Source: Candidatus Aminicenantota bacterium (lineage in GTDB: Bacteria; Acidobacteriota; Aminicenantia; UBA2199). Taken from it: a stretch of DNA of 6,548 nt. The stretch is from assembly GCA_029939015.1 (NCBI GenBank), contig JAOZTV010000180.1, positions 1 to 6,548 on the forward strand, read 5' to 3'. The notes under the pieces were generated by a model, which saw only the letters and a list, made by a program, of their open reading frames with translations, was not told the DNA's origin and did no database searches. Shown here in pieces: positions 1 through 5,816 of this stretch. Position 1 is the stretch's first letter. Each line of letters opens with the position of its first letter. The translations under genes were made by a program, and so were the position numbers.

Positions 1-1
1 T

Positions 2-268
2 GCATCAACGATTGGTGTTTTAGGTTTTTATATAAGTATTAAAACACTTGATAGGTTCTTAAAAAAAAAGAAAGGAAAACTACTGGTTTTTTTAGTATTT
101 TTTTTAAAATTGATTTTAATTACTATCAGTTTTTATCCAGTGTCACGAATATCAGAAAAAGCAGCTATATTTTATATTGCAGGTATTTCAGTAATAGTTT
201 TGGCAATGATGCTTGAAGCAGTTTTTCATATATTTAGATATGAAAGCAATCTTAATAAAGGGTATTAA
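2..268 (+). CDS. atpI: AtpI-like ATP synthase subunit I, C-terminal part (start outside window)
   Basis: An open frame enters from the left edge and runs 88 codons to a TAA. It encodes the end of a small, very hydrophobic protein. I see three likely membrane helices, roughly residues 1-17, 25-46 and 56-76, separated by a lysine-rich loop (four Lys in a row near residue 22). The tail is short and polar. AtpI-family proteins are about 120-130 residues with four membrane helices; they are non-essential helpers of c-ring assembly or magnesium/calcium transport, encoded just before atpB. The position 32 bases before subunit a and the topology fit AtpI. Sequence conservation in this family is weak, so the name rests mainly on size, hydrophobicity and context. 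The next gene has its own ribosome site, and the genes look co-transcribed. Confidence 0.62.
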   Translation, partial: ASTIGVLGFYISIKTLDRFLKKKKGKLLVFLVFFLKLILITISFYPVSRISEKAAIFYIAGISVIVLAMMLEAVFHIFRYESNLNKGY

Positions 269-300
269 GTATAATATGAAAAGTAAAAAAGGAGTAATAT

Positions 301-1008
301 ATGGAAGAACATAAGCTTATTATCGTTGAATGGTTTAATAAATTATTAGATAAAATTTTTAATGTTGGAGATAATTTTATACCAGCACATATTTTTATGG
401 CAGGCTTGGTAACGATTTTAATAATTGTTTTTTTTAAATTAGCAACGCAGAATCTTTCTATTTTTCCAAAAAAAATGCAACAATTTCTTGAAATGCTATA
501 CAGTGCATTTCAATCTATAATTGACAATGAAGTTGGGGAAGAGGGTAGAAAGTTTATACCAGCTATAGGAACATTAGGTATATTTATTGCTATATCAAAC
601 CTTATTGGATTATTTCCAGAAATGGGTTCACCAACTGCAAACCTGAATATTACTGTTGGGTGCGCATTTTTTGTTTTTATATACTATCACTATCATGGTG
701 TAAGAAAACACGGAGTATGGGGCTATATTAAAACATTTGCAGGTCCAGTTTGGTGGTTAGTACCTCTGTTTTTCCCAATTGAAATTATATCTCATGTTTC
801 AAGACCATTATCACTTGCAATGAGACTTTTTGGAAATATATTTGGTGAAGACCTTGTTATTATCATTATTGCATCAATTATCCCAGCTGGGATTATAGGT
901 CCAATTCCAGTTATGGCATTGGCAGTTTTTTCATCACTATTACAAGCGTTTATTTTTATTACATTATCAACAATATATCTTGCCGGAGCAATGGCAGAAG
1001 AACATTAA
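301..1008 (+). CDS. atpB: F-type ATP synthase subunit a
   Basis: This is the stator membrane subunit that carries ions between the half-channels and the c-ring. The 235-residue length is normal for a compact bacterial subunit a. The defining stretch is at residues 164-184: SRPLSLAMRLFGN with the essential arginine at R175 (equivalent to E. coli R210), followed by N179. E161 and H165 lie just before it in the same helix region. Q215 lies in the last helix, in the LLQAFIF motif, at the place of the conserved E. coli Gln. Membrane helices are visible near 30-48, 87-105, 117-132, 150-167, 170-198 and 203-229. The start is fixed by AAAGGAG ending 6 bases before the ATG. atpE follows after 17 bases with its own strong site, so the genes form one operon with the AtpI-like gene upstream. 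The assignment is secure. Confidence 0.97.
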   Translation: MEEHKLIIVEWFNKLLDKIFNVGDNFIPAHIFMAGLVTILIIVFFKLATQNLSIFPKKMQQFLEMLYSAFQSIIDNEVGEEGRKFIPAIGTLGIFIAISNLIGLFPEMGSPTANLNITVGCAFFVFIYYHYHGVRKHGVWGYIKTFAGPVWWLVPLFFPIEIISHVSRPLSLAMRLFGNIFGEDLVIIIIASIIPAGIIGPIPVMALAVFSSLLQAFIFITLSTIYLAGAMAEEH

Positions 1009-1025
1009 GTAGGAGGACATATAAA

Positions 1026-1364
1026 ATGAAAAAAACATTAATGTTAGTTTTATTAGTAGGTTTATTTGTATTACCAGCTATGGCAGCTGAAGGAAGTATT
1101 GACGTAAATGCAGTACCTCTTTTTAAGTGGTCCATAATCATTGGTGGTTTAGCATTAGCACTTGCTGCATCAGCAGGAGCGTATGCTCAGTCAAAAGCTT
1201 TTCAAGTTGCAGCAGAGAACATTGGAAGAAACCCTGCGTCAGCTGATTCAATAAGAGGTGTATTAATTATTGCACTTGCACTTATAGAATCGCTTGTTAT
1301 TTATGTATTATTAATTGATTTGATAATTTTCTTTGTTAAATGGGGAAATTATACAGTTAATTAG
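1026..1364 (+). CDS. atpE: F-type ATP synthase subunit c, with N-terminal presequence
   Basis: This is the proteolipid that forms the rotor ring. At 112 residues it is longer than the usual 70-90. The extra part is residues 1-21, a signal-peptide-like leader (MKK, a hydrophobic core, then AMA-A), probably removed to leave a mature form beginning near A21 or E22. Helix 1 is about 33-66, the polar loop R68-N69-P70 is canonical, and helix 2 is about 76-104. The ion-binding carboxylate is E88. Aligned on the loop, Q55, S89 and Y93 fall on the Ilyobacter Na+ ligand positions Q32, S66 and Y70, but the T67 position is L90. The helix-1 glycine positions are A48, A50, A52 and A54. AGGAGGA ends 8 bases before the ATG. 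An intrinsic terminator follows the stop, so this is the last gene of its operon. Family assignment is certain; ion specificity is inference. Confidence 0.97.
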   Translation: MKKTLMLVLLVGLFVLPAMAAEGSIDVNAVPLFKWSIIIGGLALALAASAGAYAQSKAFQVAAENIGRNPASADSIRGVLIIALALIESLVIYVLLIDLIIFFVKWGNYTVN

Positions 1365-1380
1365 TATTTTACAAATTTTC

Positions 1381-1415
1381 AAACCCGGGTTTTTTTTTAT
1401 AAGCCCGGGTTTTTT
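1381..1415 (+). terminator. Strong rho-independent terminator after atpE
   Basis: AAACCCGGG (1381-1389) pairs perfectly with CCCGGGTTT (1404-1412), and the stem can be extended inward by one G-U and two A-U pairs. An 8-base T-rich loop remains, and a T run at 1410-1415 closes the structure. It lies 17 bases after the atpE stop and just 5 bases before the next ATG. GC-rich pairing stands out against the AT-rich surroundings. It should end the AtpI-AtpB-AtpE transcript. The A-rich 5' flank gives little support for termination on the other strand. Confidence 0.9.
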
Positions 1416-1420
1416 AATCT

Positions 1421-2293
1421 ATGAAATTAAAAGATTTTAATATTTTAAAAAATATCTGGATTGCTTTAAAAGCATTTTTCAAAGAGGGCGGTCTTGATAA
1501 GTCAAGCATATTAGCATACTATTCAATTTTTTCATCACTTTTTGTACTTACTTTTTTTATTTTTATTTTTACTAAATTGATTGGAAATATTGATTCTACA
1601 CTTACAAATATGTATCCGTTCTCACCTGCATTATTAAAAAATATTTCATCAGATATATTATTTAAAGCAGAAGATATTTCAAGTAAATTACAGGAAATAG
1701 GAATTATTGGAATAATTGTTTTTGTTTTTTTGGCTTTTCTTGTATTTAACAAGATAGTGCATTTCGTAAACGATATGTTTCATATTAAAATGCAAAAAGG
1801 TCTATTTAAAAGTAGAGTTAACGAATTTGCTTTACTTTTTGTAATGAGTTTTCTTGGTGTATTATCATTCTTCTTTACAGGTTTTATTTCTACAATAACA
1901 TCAAAACATAATTTTATAACCGACAATCTTGATGTTAGGTTTGTCAATCTTTTTAATAACTTTTTATTAAAATATTTAGTACCATCCTTAATAACATTCC
2001 TTGTCTTTTTCTTTTTATATAAATGGATACCTGAAAAAAAAGTTTGTGTTAAAGGTGCATTAATTTCTGCAATAATTTCTACATTATTATGGGAAGTAAT
2101 AAAAAGGCTCTATGCATATTATCTTGTAAATATCTCAGTAATTGGTCAAATCAAAGGGCCTGTAATTGCAATAATACTTTTTGGTTTCTGGATGGAAATA
2201 TCTATGGGTATAATGCTATTTGGAGCAAAATTAACATATATTTTTGATTTAGAAAGTAATAATAAAAAAAACAAATTAAAGGAAAATAAATAA
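1421..2293 (+). CDS. YihY/UPF0761 (BrkB-like) family inner-membrane protein
   Basis: This is a 290-residue multi-pass membrane protein. Family hallmarks are the early LAYYS motif (31-35) at the start of the first helix and the C-terminal block at 210-235 (VKGALISAI, then LLWEVIKRLYAYY). A final helix follows, with the pattern G-P-V-I-A ... FW ... LFGAKL (246-271). Likely helices are 29-52, 92-112, 135-158, 180-202, 209-228 and 246-275, followed by a Lys/Asn-rich cytoplasmic tail. Length matches the family norm of about 290. The biochemical function of the family is not established; older names include 'ribonuclease BN' (wrong) and 'virulence factor BrkB'. The start is the only Met that leaves a full N-terminus, but no Shine-Dalgarno precedes it, and the ATG sits 5 bases after a terminator T run. 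The DUF1573 gene follows after 21 bases, probably in the same transcript. Confidence 0.9.
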   Translation: MKLKDFNILKNIWIALKAFFKEGGLDKSSILAYYSIFSSLFVLTFFIFIFTKLIGNIDSTLTNMYPFSPALLKNISSDILFKAEDISSKLQEIGIIGIIVFVFLAFLVFNKIVHFVNDMFHIKMQKGLFKSRVNEFALLFVMSFLGVLSFFFTGFISTITSKHNFITDNLDVRFVNLFNNFLLKYLVPSLITFLVFFFLYKWIPEKKVCVKGALISAIISTLLWEVIKRLYAYYLVNISVIGQIKGPVIAIILFGFWMEISMGIMLFGAKLTYIFDLESNNKKNKLKENK

Positions 2294-2314
2294 ACAATAT
2301 TTTTTGGAGGAAAA

Positions 2315-3010
2315 ATGAAAAAATTAACACAAGTATTAATTATATTTTTAATGTTATCTGGATTAATAAATGCAGAGAGTGAAATTACATTTAAAGCTAC
2401 AACTCTTGACTGGGGTGAAGTAGAAAATGGAGAGATTGCAAACCTTATTTTTGAGTTTGAAAATACAGGTGATTCATTATTGATCATAAAACAAATTAAA
2501 AGTACATGTGGCTGTACTGTTACCCATGTTGAAAAAAAAGAATATAAGCCGGGTGAGAAAGGACAAATTCCTGTAAAATTCAACTCAAGAGGCTATAGCA
2601 ATAGAGGTAAAATTTTAAAATCAATCACAGTTATTACAAATTCAAAAAAAGACAACGGTTATACCAGATTAAAATTAACTGGTAAGGTAAAAGCTGGAGA
2701 TACTGCTATATGTAAGGTTTTTCCTGATAAACTTAAATTAGACGTTATAATAGGAACACCCCAGACAAGAAAAATAGCAATCACAAATACAGGTACAAAA
2801 GACCTTAAATTACTTGATTTTACACATAATCCTGAACTTAGTCTTTCTGTAAACAAAGCAGTAATTAAACCTAAAGAATCTGCAGAACTATCAATCACAA
2901 TTAACCCTTTTCAAATAGGAAACCATTCTTCTTTTATAAAAATAAGAACTAATCAATATGGAAGAGCAATAACATTGGTTAAATTCAGGGCATTTATTAA
3001 GAATAAGTAA
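2315..3010 (+). CDS. Secreted DUF1573 protein with two Ig-like (ASH/PapD-type) domains
   Basis: A signal peptide occupies residues 1-20 (MKK, a hydrophobic core, ending I-N-A), so the 231-residue product is exported. Residues 25-127 form a DUF1573 domain: F-E-F-E-N-T-G, then L-I-I-K-Q-I with the hallmark S-T-C-G-C-T (C65, C67), then K-P-G-E-K-G (78-83), and later V-I-T-N-S. Residues 130-231 look like a second beta-sandwich with the same layout (I-T-N-T-G near 155, I-K-P-K-E-S-A near 184, I-R-T-N-Q near 210) but without cysteines. Such domains are common in Bacteroidota and relatives. Their role is unproven; they are thought to be extracytoplasmic binding or scaffold modules. The C-G-C pair could bind metal or be redox active, which is inference. 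GGAGG ends 4 bases before the ATG, which is slightly tight but clear. The stop codon forms TAATGG, discussed with the repeat downstream. Confidence 0.9.
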   Translation: MKKLTQVLIIFLMLSGLINAESEITFKATTLDWGEVENGEIANLIFEFENTGDSLLIIKQIKSTCGCTVTHVEKKEYKPGEKGQIPVKFNSRGYSNRGKILKSITVITNSKKDNGYTRLKLTGKVKAGDTAICKVFPDKLKLDVIIGTPQTRKIAITNTGTKDLKLLDFTHNPELSLSVNKAVIKPKESAELSITINPFQIGNHSSFIKIRTNQYGRAITLVKFRAFIKNK

Positions 3011-3021
3011 TGGAAAACATA

Positions 3022-3124
3022 GGGACAAGGGTAAAGGGAAAAGGGATAAGCAAAATTTTTTTAGATATTTTTGTAATTATTAATGTCTTCCTTATCCCTT
3101 CACCCTTATCCCTTTTCCCTTTTC
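3022..3124. repeat. Heptamer G-tract/C-tract inverted repeat with quadruplex motifs on both strands
   Basis: GGG runs start at 3022, 3029, 3036 and 3043, each 7 bases apart with 4-base A-rich spacers. CCC runs start at 3096, 3103, 3110 and 3117, again exactly 7 apart. The left arm therefore fits G3N4G3N4G3N4G3 on the + strand, and the right arm fits the same pattern on the - strand. The arms pair in two registers. In one, 3031-3050 pairs with 3105-3124 at 19 of 20 positions (3036-3050 perfectly). In the other, 3022-3050 pairs with 3091-3119 at 24 of 29 positions. The AT-rich middle is about 40-54 bases. The element starts 11 bases after the DUF1573 stop and ends 10 bases before the MinD-like ATG. 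Candidates are a dispersed intergenic repeat, an mRNA hairpin or terminator (TTTTCTTT follows the right arm), or a small non-autonomous mobile element. Confidence 0.85.
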
Positions 3125-3134
3125 TTTATTAAAA

Positions 3135-4070
3135 ATGGATATGAAATATATAGACAGTGAAATATGGGCTATTGCCGGCGGTAAGGGTGGAACAGGTAAA
3201 TCTTTTCTTACAAGTCAGATGGCTGTTGCCCTTGCAGAAAAAAATAAAAAAGTTATAGTTATTGACACTGATTTTGGAGGTGCCAATATTCACTCTTTCT
3301 TTGGTCTTAAAAAAAAAACTTCATCACTTAATCTATTCTTTGACGACAAAGAACCTCTACAAAACCTGATTATTGAAACTGACATTAAGAATTTAAGTAT
3401 AATCCCGGGAGACTATAATGCTATAACGATTGATAGTATTAAATATATGCAAAAATTAAAACTTTTAAGACATATAAAAAAACTTGAAGCAGATTATATA
3501 TTATTAGATTTAGGTGCAGGATCAACTTTTAACACTATTGATTTTTTTCTCCTGGCTGATAAATTAACTGTTGTCACAGTACCAGAAATAACTGCTATTG
3601 AAAACCTCTTTCAATTTATTAGAAATACATATTTTAGAAAGCTATTCTTTCTTCTAGGTGTTTACGGACTTAAAAATAAAGCAAAAGAAATTTGGAAAAA
3701 CAGAAAAAAACATAAAATAACTAATATTATTGGATTAATAGATTTTATAAAAACAGAGTTGGATGACAATCCAGCAATTCTAGCAGAACTTTCTGATTTT
3801 TCAATTAATATTATTCTTAATAAATTAAGAAATTCAAGTGAAATTGATCAAGGATTTTCTATTAGAAGTTTATGTTTAAAATACCTCGGAGTTAATGCCT
3901 TATTTTCAGGCTATGTTGAATATGACTTTCAATTTTGGAAGAATTTAAGTTTAATACAGCCAAATTCAAATATTAATATTTCACCTCGAATTAAAAAAGA
4001 AATTTTTCAGATTACCGAAAATATAATTAATGAAAAACAAATTAAAATAGGAACGGCAAGATATGGATAA
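3135..4070 (+). CDS. MinD/ParA-superfamily ATPase, FlhG-like (uncharacterised subfamily)
   Basis: This is a 311-residue P-loop ATPase. The deviant Walker A is at 15-23 (GGKGGTGKS) with signature K17 and catalytic K22. The switch region is D44-T-D46-F-G-G-A-N, and Walker B is I-L-L-D125-L-G-A-G. These motifs mark the MinD/ParA/FlhG dimerising ATPases, which position other structures in the cell. Compared with MinD it carries an extra segment at about 155-220 (R-N-T-Y-F-R-K, then basic helices), followed by I-I-L-N-K-L-R-N near 226-233 and Y-D-F-Q-F-W near 264-269. I recall this layout from deltaproteobacterial MinD-like proteins found beside HTH_25 proteins. I see no convincing membrane-targeting helix at the C-terminus. 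No Shine-Dalgarno precedes the ATG; an alternative ATG lies two codons later. It overlaps the J-like/HTH gene by 8 bases, so the two are translationally coupled. The cargo is unknown. Confidence 0.88.
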   Translation: MDMKYIDSEIWAIAGGKGGTGKSFLTSQMAVALAEKNKKVIVIDTDFGGANIHSFFGLKKKTSSLNLFFDDKEPLQNLIIETDIKNLSIIPGDYNAITIDSIKYMQKLKLLRHIKKLEADYILLDLGAGSTFNTIDFFLLADKLTVVTVPEITAIENLFQFIRNTYFRKLFFLLGVYGLKNKAKEIWKNRKKHKITNIIGLIDFIKTELDDNPAILAELSDFSINIILNKLRNSSEIDQGFSIRSLCLKYLGVNALFSGYVEYDFQFWKNLSLIQPNSNINISPRIKKEIFQITENIINEKQIKIGTARYG

Positions 4071-4605
4071 AAAAGGAGAATTTCATAAACATTTTGTAAT
4101 TTTAGAAGTTGCAGATAGCTCTAATTTTAATGAAATTAAAGATTCATACCTTCATCTAAAAAACTTATATTCATCAAACTCCAGAATTTTTTCCTCTTTT
4201 TCTAATCAGACAGGTCTTGAAAAAAAGAAAGATTTTTTAAAACAAATAGAAAATTCATATAAAATTTTAAAAAAATATTTTGAAGAAGAAGAAAAAAAAA
4301 AATCATTTGAAACTGAACAAAGAGTAATAGAAAAAAAAATACCTGAATTCGAAAGATATTCAGGGGATTCATTAAGACTTATAAGAGAGGTTTTGGGGAT
4401 TGAATTAGAAGAGGTGGCCTTTGCAAGTGGTATAGGTCTAACACACCTAAAGAACATAGAAGCTGAATCATATGAGTTCCTACCTCCAAAAGCCTATATC
4501 AAAGCATTCTTACGGAAATATGCAAGTCATCTATCATTAGACCCAATTAAAGTAAGCAACGACTATATTAATAATATGGAAAAAAAATCAAATAAAAACA
4601 AATAA
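4063..4605 (+). CDS. Degenerate J-domain fused to RodZ-type helix-turn-helix (HTH_25)
   Basis: This is a 180-residue soluble protein with two parts. Residues 9-72 resemble a DnaJ J-domain (F-V-I-L-E-V, E-I-K-D-S-Y-L-H-L-K, and later I-E-N-S-Y-K-I-L). The HPD triplet needed to stimulate DnaK is replaced by S37-S38-N39, so it is probably a protein-binding fold rather than a co-chaperone. Residues 73-98 form a charged Glu/Lys linker. Residues 101-160 match the HTH_25 domain of RodZ: SLRLIREVLG, EEVAFASGI, H-L-K-N-I-E, F-L-P-P, then Y-I-K-A-F-L-R-K-Y-A and L-S-L-D-P. Unlike RodZ there is no membrane helix or periplasmic domain. The start overlaps the end of the ATPase gene (ATGGATAA); AGGAA lies 9 bases upstream. 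The partner is likely the ATPase, with the HTH binding DNA or a protein such as a cytoskeletal filament. An 11-A run codes the linker. Confidence 0.85.
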   Translation: MDKKGEFHKHFVILEVADSSNFNEIKDSYLHLKNLYSSNSRIFSSFSNQTGLEKKKDFLKQIENSYKILKKYFEEEEKKKSFETEQRVIEKKIPEFERYSGDSLRLIREVLGIELEEVAFASGIGLTHLKNIEAESYEFLPPKAYIKAFLRKYASHLSLDPIKVSNDYINNMEKKSNKNK

Positions 4606-4623
4606 TATAAAGTATTTATATTA
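4603..4623. terminator. AT-only stem-loop between convergent genes (possible weak bidirectional terminator)
   Basis: TAATATAAA (4603-4611) pairs perfectly with TTTATATTA (4615-4623) around a 3-base GTA loop. It starts on the stop codon of the J-like/HTH gene and ends 4 bases before the stop of the convergent permease gene. With no G-C pair in the stem it should be weak, and the following bases are not a clean T run. Position between two converging genes is the main argument. It may be chance in AT-rich DNA. Confidence 0.35.
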
Positions 4624-4626
4624 AGT

Positions 4627-5814
4627 TTACTCCGCACTTTTGATTTGAATAATTATTGACATTGAATTGATGACGAAAATCACAAAACTTAAGCTAATTG
4701 CAGCAATTATTACAATTGGATAGATATTTTCACTTAAATTAAAACCTAATGGAATAATATAATTATTTAGTTTGATTTTTGTAATATACAAAAGAAAAAT
4801 TGTAATAATATCAACCAGTATAATTATAAATAGAAAGTATAATACATATAATTTACTAATATTCAAATAATGATATCCAAGATGTAATAATATTTTAATT
4901 TTTTCAAATGATTTCGATATCAATAATCTGAAGCTTAAAATAAAAATAAAAAAAGACAGAAAAATAATTAATATTGAAATTCCACCTACAACATATAAGA
5001 CAATTTTTAAAATAGTACTTATACGACTCTTTTTTAATTTATCTTTCAAAGTTAAATATTTGTTTTTTTTTAAGAATTTCAATATTTCAGGGTTTGATGG
5101 ATCATCAGTAACTATTATCACTCTTGAAACCATTTTACCCTTCTGATCACCATAATGTTCATTTGCCCATGATAAAAATGAATACGGTACCATAATTGAA
5201 TTAATTCTATCTGAAAATCCTGCAATTTTTGCATTTAAAACTAATTGTTTTCTATTACCACTAATTCTAACCTTAATAGGTATCATTTCAAATGCCTTTT
5301 CAGGTATTTGTGCAAGCCCCTGACCTGGTGCAAAGCCAAAATTATATAAATTAACATAATCCCTTGGAATTATTATTGGAAGTTCAGGATTATCAGGATT
5401 CCATTTCCATCTTAATTTATTTTCACTTTCTAGATCAATATAATCATCAGGTATTGCCTCAAAAAATAATCCACTTGTAAGCTCTGAATCACCAATTTTG
5501 ACAATAATAAAAACTTTAAATTTATTTGATAAAAACTCAGAAGCCTTTTTAACAAATTTTTGTTTCTTAATATTTTTTATTTCACTATCTGTAAAAGTTG
5601 CTTTTTTATCCCCTATTGTATTAAATATTGAAACATTTTTATATAGAACCATAAATTCAGGACTGATAAGATCTTTATTATTTTTAATTAATTTATCTGC
5701 ATCAAAATAAAATTGAAATGTAATAAGAAGTAGAAACATACCAGTTATTGTTCCAAAAATAGCCCCTAATAATTGTAATTTTCCAGTTTTTGTTAAAAGT
5801 AATTTAATCAGCAT
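4627..5814 (-). CDS. ABC transporter permease, FtsX/LolC/MacB-like
   Basis: Counting from the ATG at 5814, this is a 395-residue membrane protein. One N-terminal helix spans about 14-37, a large extracytoplasmic domain about 38-262, and three C-terminal helices about 266-297, 316-343 and 365-388. That is the MacB/LolC fold, which drives extracytoplasmic lipoproteins or substrates mechanically instead of forming a classic channel. The middle domain has a run at 152-240 (PRDYVNLYNFGFAPGQGL, then IAGFSDRI, VPYSFLSWANEHYG) that I recall from Bacteroidota permeases of unknown substrate. The ORF could also start at TTG 5820, which overlaps the ATPase stop (TTGA). I prefer ATG 5814: a GAGA ends 7 bases before it, whereas TTG would leave no room for a ribosome site. 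The ATPase gene upstream ends two bases before, so the two form an operon and almost certainly one complex. Confidence 0.85.
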   Translation of the reverse strand: MLIKLLLTKTGKLQLLGAIFGTITGMFLLLITFQFYFDADKLIKNNKDLISPEFMVLYKNVSIFNTIGDKKATFTDSEIKNIKKQKFVKKASEFLSNKFKVFIIVKIGDSELTSGLFFEAIPDDYIDLESENKLRWKWNPDNPELPIIIPRDYVNLYNFGFAPGQGLAQIPEKAFEMIPIKVRISGNRKQLVLNAKIAGFSDRINSIMVPYSFLSWANEHYGDQKGKMVSRVIIVTDDPSNPEILKFLKKNKYLTLKDKLKKSRISTILKIVLYVVGGISILIIFLSFFIFILSFRLLISKSFEKIKILLHLGYHYLNISKLYVLYFLFIIILVDIITIFLLYITKIKLNNYIIPLGFNLSENIYPIVIIAAISLSFVIFVINSMSIIIQIKSAE

Positions 5815-5816
5815 TA

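Noticed and set aside
276..314. A 12-codon ORF (ATG at 276) between the AtpI-like gene and atpB.
   Set aside because: It overlaps the atpB ribosome site and start, has no site of its own, and is too short to support.
959..1141. Minus-strand ORF of 60 codons across the atpB/atpE junction.
   Set aside because: It lies antisense to two certain genes and has no family resemblance. The other long opposite-strand frames within the YihY, DUF1573, HTH and permease genes were rejected for the same reason.
3022..3124. The heptamer repeat as a CRISPR array or tRNA/rRNA gene.
   Set aside because: Units are 7 bases with no spacers of constant length, the two arms are inverted, and there is no cloverleaf or conserved RNA motif.
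3010..3132. A 40-codon + strand ORF beginning in the TAATG at the DUF1573 stop and running through the heptamer repeat.
   Set aside because: It is made almost wholly of repeat sequence, is low in complexity and resembles no protein I know. Its openness follows from the lack of stop triplets in the repeat units.
4092..4278. A functional DnaJ co-chaperone domain.
   Set aside because: The HPD triplet is replaced by Ser-Ser-Asn, so stimulation of DnaK is not expected; only the fold is claimed.
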